Positions 9,804 through 14,874 of a stretch of DNA of 14,874 bases are shown piece by piece. Position 1 is the first letter of the stretch. Each line of letters begins with the position of its first letter. The notes under the pieces were generated by a model, which ran no database searches, was not told the DNA's origin, and was given only the letters and a program-made list of their open reading frames with translations. This DNA comes from an uncultured Collinsella sp. (GTDB lineage Bacteria > Actinomycetota > Coriobacteriia > Coriobacteriales > Coriobacteriaceae): contig CATXML010000014.1 of assembly GCA_958372035.1 (NCBI GenBank), forward strand, positions 1 to 14,874, given 5' to 3'. The translations under genes were made by a program, and so were the position numbers.

Positions 9804-10778
9804 CTACGCAGCCCTGCACGTAACACCGATGTCATCCCAGCTGCCGGGCGCGGTATCCGTCGCACGGTAAAAGGTAATAATCTCCGACCCGGGATCCATG
9901 GTGAACGTAACCGACCTTCCATCAAGGGTCGCGTCGGAATGATTCGTCGTCAAAAATGGGTCAAGCTCAACCTTGTCGCCCCATGTAAGCTTGATTTTTG
10001 TTGGCGCGCCCGTAACGGTCACGCGATAGTTGTAAGCGTCGAAAGCGTTGATATCCGAGTTCTTATCGACCCACTCGCCCGAAACGCCCGAAGCCGTCAC
10101 CTCTGCACGTTCGGCGGGCGCAATCTTGGCGGCGAGCCATTTAAGGTTGGTGCCAGGGCTATTGGAGCCGACCTGGACCTTAACGGTGAAAGATGCTTTG
10201 TTGAGGTCCGCCTTGGAAAACGTAACCTTATAGGTATACATGGTTGCCTTGTTGGCAGGGAAGGAAAGGCCGACCGTGCCGCCCGCCGTCAGCGCGGGCG
10301 AACCGCTTATGCTCCAATCTGTCGTTCCCGTCGCCTTCACGCTCAGCGTCGCGTTAACGTCCTTGTCGTTGACCTTGTTCTTGTCGCCCAGCAGATGGTT
10401 GTAAATGCGAAAGGTAAAAGAGCACTTTTCCCCACTCGTGTCGGCGATGACGCTTCGGACGGCAATACCCTCGTCATTCAGCGTCTCATTCGTGTAGCCC
10501 GTAAGCATGTCCGAGGCAAACAGCGCCTGTGACGTGCCCGAGACAGCGACCGACTTAAGGAAGTCGCCCGCCAAAAAGGCCGTGTAAGTAAGGTGGGTAC
10601 CCGCCACAATCGCGACGGCGCATAGCAGCACCGCAACCGCCCATAGGCGCTTGCGCACTTTGGAATTAGGGGCAGCAGGCTCCGCCAAGGCAGACTTCGC
10701 CGCATGATCATCAACCTGTGCAAAGTGCTTTCCGGCAGGCCTTGCGATTTCATTTTGTGCGTTCTTGTCTTTCCTCAT
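9804..10778 (-). CDS. Single-pass secreted/membrane protein with possible SipW-type signal, 324 aa
   Basis: Not assignable to a named family with certainty. A cytoplasmic N-terminus of about 42 residues is followed by one hydrophobic segment (about 45-62, KRLWAVAVLLCAVAIVAG). Then comes LTYTAFLAGDFLKSVAVSG, which loosely resembles the region after the signal of SipW-processed TasA/camelysin proteins (family knowledge: a YxxF...F/N...G pattern). The remainder is a beta-rich extracellular domain containing SFTFRIYN, and it ends in VTCRAA. The frame is open 43 codons further upstream, but that extension overlaps the preceding gene; the ATG at 10778 has a strong GGGAGGGG six bases upstream and lies 23 bp after the previous stop, so I chose it. 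Its place between two small membrane proteins and the giant adhesin suggests a role in the same surface assembly, possibly as a matrix subunit or partner. That role is an inference. Confidence 0.8.
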   Translation of the reverse strand: MRKDKNAQNEIARPAGKHFAQVDDHAAKSALAEPAAPNSKVRKRLWAVAVLLCAVAIVAGTHLTYTAFLAGDFLKSVAVSGTSQALFASDMLTGYTNETLNDEGIAVRSVIADTSGEKCSFTFRIYNHLLGDKNKVNDKDVNATLSVKATGTTDWSISGSPALTAGGTVGLSFPANKATMYTYKVTFSKADLNKASFTVKVQVGSNSPGTNLKWLAAKIAPAERAEVTASGVSGEWVDKNSDINAFDAYNYRVTVTGAPTKIKLTWGDKVELDPFLTTNHSDATLDGRSVTFTMDPGSEIITFYRATDTAPGSWDDIGVTCRAA

Positions 10779-10784
10779 CTGGCG

Positions 10785-10792
10785 CCCCTCCC
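10785..10792 (-). promoter_or_regulatory. Ribosome binding site deciding the start at 10778
   Basis: Minus-strand GGGAGGGG lies six bases before the ATG at 10776-10778. No comparable site is apparent before the longer in-frame start at 10907, which would lie inside the preceding gene. It supports the 324-residue form of the product. Confidence 0.7.
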
Positions 10793-10801
10793 TTCCTGCT
10801 A

Positions 10802-11593
10802 TTAGTTGCCGCTCGTGCCGCGAGCGATTAGGTAGACCATGTCGGTCTCTTTGACGTTTGAGACCTTGGCACCACCCACGGTTACGCCATCCGCGTTCCA
10901 CGTGCACTCAACAATAAAGTTGGTGGCATCGTTGGCTTTCGTGCCATTCCAACCGTCTAGATCGTCTTTTTGGAACACGTGGTACCGATACAGCGGACGG
11001 GCGTTTTTCTGGACGTCCTTATAAGTACCGTACGTTGGATCATTGCTGGCGAGCTCTTTAGCCAGGCCGTTTGTCTCATCCCTATTGATAAAGTCGAACG
11101 AAATTAGTTTGCCCTTACTCCACGAATACGGATTGTTAAGCCCGTCGAGGCCGACCACGGTGCCGTTTTTATCGTTCGGATTATTGACCGTCACGTGATA
11201 TACGTTGATCGTCAGCCCCGTGATATTCGTTGTGTTGGCAACCTGCAGCTCAAACGCTTGACCGCCGGCAGCGGGATCGCCATTGTCGCTCTGCACACAA
11301 AACGCGCGACGAATGGTCACGGTGCCGTCTATGTTTTTAACATCGCCGCGCGACTCGTCATACGAAATCTCGACGGGCTCAATGCTTGTCTGGTTGGGAC
11401 CCATGATCTTAAGCTGCGCGGGCGTTTGGATCTTGCCCACCGTAGACAGACTTTTGCTGCCCACAAACCACGAGAGCGACAAGCCGATGATAAGAGCGAT
11501 TGCCGCCAGCAATATCAGGACCGCAAGGGCCTGTGCGCGGTGGTTTTCTATCCAATTGCGGGCATCGCCGAGGCGCGTTTGCATGGTGCTCAT
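10802..11593 (-). CDS. Single-pass SipW-signal-like surface protein, 263 aa
   Basis: A cytoplasmic N-terminus of about 20 residues leads into one strong hydrophobic segment (about 21-43, ending in LSLSWFVGSKSLSTVG). The WF-x(n)-S..G pattern after the membrane segment resembles AWF.D...S.GN.I..G seen after SipW-class signals in TasA-like proteins. The rest is a beta-rich extracellular domain (IRRAFCVQSDNG at about 94-105, then TGLTINVYHV). The RAFC stretch and the adjoining TINxYxV strand recur in the 345-residue neighbour, so the two look like distant paralogues. The ATG overlaps the upstream stop as ATGA, with AGGAGGG about 9 bases before it, indicating translational coupling; an alternative ATG is three codons further in. 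The stop is TAA at 10802-10804. Function is unknown; membership of the adhesin operon is clear from spacing. Confidence 0.85.
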   Translation of the reverse strand: MSTMQTRLGDARNWIENHRAQALAVLILLAAIALIIGLSLSWFVGSKSLSTVGKIQTPAQLKIMGPNQTSIEPVEISYDESRGDVKNIDGTVTIRRAFCVQSDNGDPAAGGQAFELQVANTTNITGLTINVYHVTVNNPNDKNGTVVGLDGLNNPYSWSKGKLISFDFINRDETNGLAKELASNDPTYGTYKDVQKNARPLYRYHVFQKDDLDGWNGTKANDATNFIVECTWNADGVTVGGAKVSNVKETDMVYLIARGTSGN

Positions 11594-12627
11594 GAGCTCA
11601 CGCCCTCCTGAGCGCTAATTCTAAGTTGGATGTATTTGACCTTATTGCCGATCTGCTCGTCGGCATTGTTGTACAGCGCCGAGCAGATGGCGGTGTCGTT
11701 GAAGGACATGCTAGACGAAACCGCAGGAGCGTTGGCAGCACTTGTGCCGTTTGCCGCGCCATAGAAGTAGTTCGCTTTATGCGCGTTCATGTCCGCCTGC
11801 AGAGCGCCGTAGTCAGACTTGGCGTCGCCCGCCGCCGCAAACAGATTCTTGTAGTAATTCGTGTTGCCGGTAAGGACGAAGTTCTGAAAGTACTCCGGCC
11901 ATACCCAGTACAGATTGATGGTGACGGGTTTGTTCGTTGGCCTGGTCACATCGCCGTTTTCGCAAAATGCCCTCTTGTGAATCCCGATCTTGCTATCAAT
12001 CACGCGGCCCGAGTAATACCCGTTCTGGTCGCAGCTCGTAAAGAACAGTACATGGCCTTTGATCAAGCCAAGGAGCGCCTCCGCCTCGGGCGCCAGCGTT
12101 CCTCCGTCCCCAACAACGCCAACAATGTTCGTGACCTTAAGCAAGCGCGACAGATTGATCGTGACCCCGTCCAGGTCACTCACCAGCGGCTTCACCGTAA
12201 ATGTAATCTTGCCGCGAGCACCCGGGTACAGAGAGCCTGCGGTCTCGTTGTTCAGGTTGGAGCCGAGTGTTACCGTCATGGCGTCGGTCGTATCCAGGCG
12301 ATCGATGGCATCCTTTTCCTCGGGCGTGCGCTCGGAGCGCTCGTAATAGCCCACGTGTGCGCCGGACTCACCCTCGCCCGCGGCGGTCAGCGTGTACCGC
12401 CCCGCCTTCGCCCCGATCGTGCTCCCCGTGGCGCTCACTCGATTGTTCGCGGCAAACCAGGCCAGGCATGCAAAGATGGCAACGATGGCGGCCAGCACAA
12501 ACAGACCGCTCACCAGGAAATCCTTCCAGAAATCCTTGAGGGTCCGCACGTGCTCGTCGGCAGCTTGGCGGTACTCGGCCGCCGTCTTGTGCTGCTGGAG
12601 CTCGCTATGTCGGTCCATGCCACTCAT
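11590..12627 (-). CDS. Single-pass SipW-signal-like surface protein, 345 aa, first gene of the adhesin operon
   Basis: Residues 1-35 are hydrophilic and cytoplasmic. A hydrophobic segment spans about 36-58 and runs into CLAWFAANNRVSATGSTIG, close to the AWF..N..S..G pattern after SipW-class signals. The extracellular part (about 80-345) is beta-rich with PGARGKITFTVKP (135-147), a SCDQNG turn (188-193), HKRAFCENGD (207-216) and TINLYWVWPEYF (226-237). The RAFC and TINLY elements match the next gene. A TAA sits two codons upstream of the ATG, so the start is either this ATG (12627) or the one three codons in. Neither has a strong ribosome binding site; the nearest purine run, CAGGG, is 13 bases away. 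It ends in an ATGA overlap with the next gene. No enzymatic motif was seen. The likely role is a structural or assembly component of the surface system, by context only. Confidence 0.85.
   Translation of the reverse strand: MSGMDRHSELQQHKTAAEYRQAADEHVRTLKDFWKDFLVSGLFVLAAIVAIFACLAWFAANNRVSATGSTIGAKAGRYTLTAAGEGESGAHVGYYERSERTPEEKDAIDRLDTTDAMTVTLGSNLNNETAGSLYPGARGKITFTVKPLVSDLDGVTINLSRLLKVTNIVGVVGDGGTLAPEAEALLGLIKGHVLFFTSCDQNGYYSGRVIDSKIGIHKRAFCENGDVTRPTNKPVTINLYWVWPEYFQNFVLTGNTNYYKNLFAAAGDAKSDYGALQADMNAHKANYFYGAANGTSAANAPAVSSSMSFNDTAICSALYNNADEQIGNKVKYIQLRISAQEGVSS
11603..11609 (-). promoter_or_regulatory. Ribosome binding site of the ATGA-coupled 263-aa gene
   Basis: Minus-strand AGGAGGG lies inside the end of the preceding gene, about 9 bases before the overlapping ATG at 11593. 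It supports this ATG over the one three codons downstream. Confidence 0.65.
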
Positions 12628-12712
12628 CGCTTACGTTTGCCCTGCTTGCGGGCGTGCCATCCTTTTCCGCTCGGTCGCGTTTATCCGTTGTTCGCAGGTA
12701 GAGAATTCAGGC

Positions 12713-12740
12713 AGAATACAACACCATACGATAAGGTAAA
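12713..12740 (-). promoter_or_regulatory. Candidate promoter of the adhesin operon
   Basis: On the minus strand TTTACC (12735-12740) and TATTCT (12713-12718) are separated by 16 bases, each matching the sigma-70-type boxes at four of six positions. The site lies in an AT-richer patch about 85 bp before the first operon start and after the palindrome. It is the best match I could find in the gap but a weak one. Confidence 0.35.
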
Positions 12741-12806
12741 AGAATAGCATTGACCTGCGGTTCGCTCCACAACGCAAGCCTTAATGATGTCTTAAAAGTC
12801 AAACCC

Positions 12807-12872
12807 TTGGTGCAAGGGGGCAGGTTACTTCGCACCAACATGGTGCAAACAAACCTGGCCCCCTTGCACCAA
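12807..12872. repeat. 66-bp nested inverted repeat (REP/MITE-like palindrome)
   Basis: The left arm TTGGTGCAAGGGGGCAGGTT (12807-12826) is the reverse complement of the right arm (12852-12872) apart from one extra base in the right arm. The 25-base centre contains a second palindrome, GCACCA-ACA-TGGTGC (12832-12846), built from the same GGTGC core, so that core occurs four times in alternating orientation. On the minus strand it is followed by GGGTTTGACTTTT rather than a clean T-run, so a standard intrinsic terminator is doubtful, though it may still attenuate transcription from the ATPase gene. The form resembles REP-type mobile palindromes; no transposase is present here and no target duplication is visible. 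Confidence 0.8.
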
Positions 12873-12911
12873 TCCGTGGCACCGGGCAGCGGACACACGG
12901 CGTGCCGCCCC

Positions 12912-14216
12912 TTAACACCCCAACGCGCGAACGGGTATCACGTAGATACCGTCCTCGACCTCGCGGGCGTACTCACCCACCCCCACAATCACGGCCATAA
13001 ACTCCGGTTCGCGTGTGCGTGAACGAGGATTTCCACAGACCTTCTTGCGAACGCGCTTGAGGCTCTCGACGCCGGCGTTCGCTTTATCTTCACTCACCTT
13101 AATCTCAAAGGCGGCCCACCGTCCGTCGGCTAGCTGCACGATAGCATCGCACTCAAGACCCGAATCGTCGCGATAATAGCGCACGGGCGTGCTATCCAGC
13201 AGGTCGAGCGAACGTGCGTAGACCGAAAGGTCGCGTATGACCAAATTCTCAAACAACAGACCGAATGTCCGCCAGTCGGCAAGCAGCGCCTGCGAGGACA
13301 TACCTAGCAAGGCGCAAGCAAGGCTCGGATCTGCCAGATAGCGCTTGGGCTTGACGGTAAAGCGCCGTTTGTCGCGCGCGGCGGGAACCCAACCGGGAAC
13401 CTCCTCGAGAATAAACATGCCTTTGAGGGCATCCAGGTACCTGCGCACCTTGGTCTCATCGGCAAACGCTGCGGGTTTCTCCTCGGCACCGAACATATCC
13501 ATAAGAATCGTTTTATACGTGGTTGCCTGTCCCAGATTGCGCGCGATCGATGCGGAGACTCGACGAGCAATATCGGGGTCGAGACCGACCGCCGGGAAGC
13601 TGCTCGAAAACGTGGTGTTGAGATATTCGCGGGCGATGAGCTGGGCGTCAGCCGAAACCATATCGATCGCCTCGGGCCAGCCGCCGCGGCAAGCGGCTTC
13701 GACAAGCCCCGGCGTATCGCCATTGCACCGGCAGGGCTCAAAACGATGCTCAAACAAGCCCGCCAGGCTCACCTTGCCGTTGGACTCACCTGTCTCGGCA
13801 AGCGTCATGGGGTGCATGCGGACGCGGCCGATGCGGCCGGCTCCACTATGCGCGGGCGCCTCCGCCTTTGAGCCAAACGCAGGCGTGGCGGAACCCGTGA
13901 GGATATAGGCGCCGCGCGTACCCCGGGTGCGGTCGACCTCGTGTCTAACGTAGTCCCAAATCTGGGGAACGCGCTGCCACTCATCGATAATATGCGGACG
14001 GTCTCCCAGCAACATCATCGCCGGGTCGGCACGCGCGAGGTCGAGATTCTCGTCGACATACGAGGCGGACGCCCCGTGCTCGAGCGCGGCCCACGTCTTG
14101 CCGCACCACTTGGTGCCCGCAATCTCGACCGCGCCAAAGACACGAAGGTAGCGCTCGATTTGCACATCCACGATACGTGGGATGTATCCGTCCCGATGTA
14201 GCCTCTCGCCTGCCAT
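12912..14216 (-). CDS. AAA_14 / DUF4143 family ATP-binding protein
   Basis: The 434 residues follow the usual layout of this family. The N-terminal YIPRIVD precedes a P-loop GTKWCGKT (34-41); HIIDEWQ (75-81) is the Walker B region; ILTGSA (105-110) is the sensor-like strand. The C-terminal DUF4143 part carries GGWPEA (178-183), FENLVIRDL (322-330) and a PD-(D/E)XK-like pattern: E355 and D357 in GLECDAIV, then E371 and K373 in AFEIK. Length is normal and no damage is visible. The ATG at 14216 has GGGGGTGG a few bases upstream and places YIPRIVD near the N-terminus, as is usual. The biological role of this family is not settled; it is common, patchily distributed, and sometimes discussed with mobile or defence genes. 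It appears monocistronic, preceded by a 23-bp-period repeat array that may control it and followed by a palindrome. Family assignment is confident; function is not. Confidence 0.9.
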   Translation of the reverse strand: MAGERLHRDGYIPRIVDVQIERYLRVFGAVEIAGTKWCGKTWAALEHGASASYVDENLDLARADPAMMLLGDRPHIIDEWQRVPQIWDYVRHEVDRTRGTRGAYILTGSATPAFGSKAEAPAHSGAGRIGRVRMHPMTLAETGESNGKVSLAGLFEHRFEPCRCNGDTPGLVEAACRGGWPEAIDMVSADAQLIAREYLNTTFSSSFPAVGLDPDIARRVSASIARNLGQATTYKTILMDMFGAEEKPAAFADETKVRRYLDALKGMFILEEVPGWVPAARDKRRFTVKPKRYLADPSLACALLGMSSQALLADWRTFGLLFENLVIRDLSVYARSLDLLDSTPVRYYRDDSGLECDAIVQLADGRWAAFEIKVSEDKANAGVESLKRVRKKVCGNPRSRTREPEFMAVIVGVGEYAREVEDGIYVIPVRALGC

Positions 14217-14275
14217 GAGCCACCCCCGCAGATTTCCAGTTCCTGCTTTCTGATTCTTCTATTCCACTGTAGCAA

Positions 14276-14356
14276 ATTCGGATTTTCGGATGGTTGCGAT
14301 TCGGATTTTCGTGTTCATATAATTCGGATTTTCTGGTGCATGAGATTCGGATTTTC
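14276..14356. repeat. Four 12-bp direct repeats at exact 23-bp period (iteron/operator-like)
   Basis: ATTCGGATTTTC occurs without mismatch at 14276, 14299, 14322 and 14345, each 23 bp from the next, with unrelated 11-bp spacers. A degenerate fifth copy matching at 8 of 12 positions lies in phase at 14253. The array begins 59 bp upstream of the ATPase start and lies beyond the terminator of the oxidoreductase gene, in the intergenic region. Even spacing of about two helical turns suggests a protein binding cooperatively on one face of the DNA, most simply a regulator of the ATPase gene. Spacers and repeats are too short for a CRISPR array. Confidence 0.85.
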
Positions 14357-14389
14357 TGAACCCGCTGGTCAGGGGCACCTCTTATCGAC

Positions 14390-14425
14390 AAAAAGGCGGG
14401 GAGCACCGATACGGCACTCCCCGCC
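14390..14425 (-). terminator. Intrinsic terminator of the oxidoreductase gene
   Basis: On the minus strand GGCGGGGAG pairs perfectly with CTCCCCGCC; inner pairs with two G-T wobbles extend the stem to about 14 bp around a TAT loop. TTTTT follows immediately. It lies 26 bp after the oxidoreductase stop and separates that unit from the ATPase region. Confidence 0.9.
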
Positions 14426-14451
14426 CACTCAATACGCGATAGCTTTCTCGA

Positions 14452-14874
14452 CTACAGCTCGTTGGCCGCGTGATACGCCGTGCGAATGGCGCTCGCGATG
14501 TCGGCGGTACGCTCGCCCGAGCAGTCGCCCACGCAGGTCACGGGCACCGTCACGCCGTCCAGGTCAAACGCGTTGGCCTTGGAACCCACGGCCATCACCA
14601 CGTAATCGCAGGCGATCTTCACCGGCTCCTCGGCGCCGTCCTCGGTGGTGCGAATGGCCTCCACGCCCTCATCAGTAATGGCGGTCAGGCGGGTCTTCAC
14701 GTGCTGCTCCACATTGTGCTCGGCAAAGTCGCTCATAATCAGCGGCAGAATGGTCTCGGACTCGCCCGCGGCAATCTTGTCGAGCATCTCCACGATCGCC
14801 ACCTCGCAGCCGTGCTGCAGCAGGTACTCGGCAGTCTCGGTGCCCACCAGGCCACCGCCAATGACGGCGACGCG
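14452..14874 (-). CDS. FAD/NAD(P)-dependent oxidoreductase, C-terminal part (gene truncated by window edge)
   Basis: Open from the right edge to a TAG at 14452-14454, giving 140 residues. It opens with RVAVIGGGLVGTETAEYL, a Rossmann GxGxxG nucleotide-binding motif of a two-dinucleotide-fold flavoprotein, followed by a helix and VAIVEMLDKIA. Near the end YVVMAVGSKAN and then VTCVGDCSGERTADIASAI match the FAD-contacting VGD element and final helix of such enzymes. The VGDC form and short C-terminus fit the C-terminal domain of Old Yellow Enzyme-type NADH:flavin oxidoreductases (2,4-dienoyl-CoA or enoate reductase-like), but the catalytic N-terminal domain is outside the window, so substrate cannot be called. 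A GTG at 14847 is an internal valine of the GGGLVG motif and not the start. The gene ends in a strong intrinsic terminator and is probably unrelated to the adhesin operon. Confidence 0.85.
   Translation of the reverse strand, partial: RVAVIGGGLVGTETAEYLLQHGCEVAIVEMLDKIAAGESETILPLIMSDFAEHNVEQHVKTRLTAITDEGVEAIRTTEDGAEEPVKIACDYVVMAVGSKANAFDLDGVTVPVTCVGDCSGERTADIASAIRTAYHAANEL

Noticed and set aside
9804..10907. Longer 367-residue form of the 324-aa protein starting at 10907
   Set aside because: The extra 43 residues overlap the end of the preceding gene, look like its out-of-frame shadow, and have no ribosome binding site comparable to the one before 10778.
12807..12872. Ordinary intrinsic terminator after the ATPase gene
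   Set aside because: No run of T follows the stem on either strand, and the arms enclose a second palindrome, which is unlike a terminator.
14276..14356. CRISPR array
   Set aside because: Repeats of 12 bp with 11-bp spacers are far too short, and no cas gene is present.

Overview
The window looks like part of the chromosome of a GC-rich actinobacterium, most plausibly a gut Coriobacteriia such as a Collinsella or Olsenella relative. This placement is an inference from GC-rich codon use, the style of the giant surface protein and the AAA_14/DUF4143 ATPase; no rRNA or marker gene is present to confirm it. Every gene I can support lies on the minus strand, so transcription runs from high to low coordinates.

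Right edge (14357-14874): the C-terminal 140 residues of an FAD/NAD(P)-dependent oxidoreductase, closed by a strong intrinsic terminator. Next (14217-14356): a regulatory-looking block with four copies of a 12-bp element repeated at exactly 23-bp period, directly upstream of an AAA_14/DUF4143 ATPase (12912-14216). Then a 284-bp gap (12628-12911) holding a 66-bp nested palindrome, a weak promoter candidate and a 9-codon mini-ORF.

From 12627 down to the left edge lies one tightly packed operon. It has three single-pass membrane/secreted proteins of about 345, 263 and 324 residues, each with a short cytoplasmic N-terminus, one hydrophobic segment and (clearest in the first two) a WF..N/S-type motif like that after SipW-class signal peptides. 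They are followed by a giant secreted GLUG/beta-helix adhesin. The first two genes overlap by ATGA; the later gaps are 23 and 64 bp. The likely product is a cell-surface structure or adhesive layer in which the small proteins are assembly or matrix partners of the adhesin.

The central observation is that the adhesin frame is broken by one in-frame TAA at 2633-2635, after 2368 codons. The same frame then stays open for all 877 remaining codons to the window edge, starting with a GLUG motif one codon after the stop and continuing into Ig-like repeats. The intact gene would encode more than 3245 residues. The stop is therefore a point nonsense mutation (or sequence error, or a recoded stop), not a natural gene end, and positions 1-2632 are not empty.
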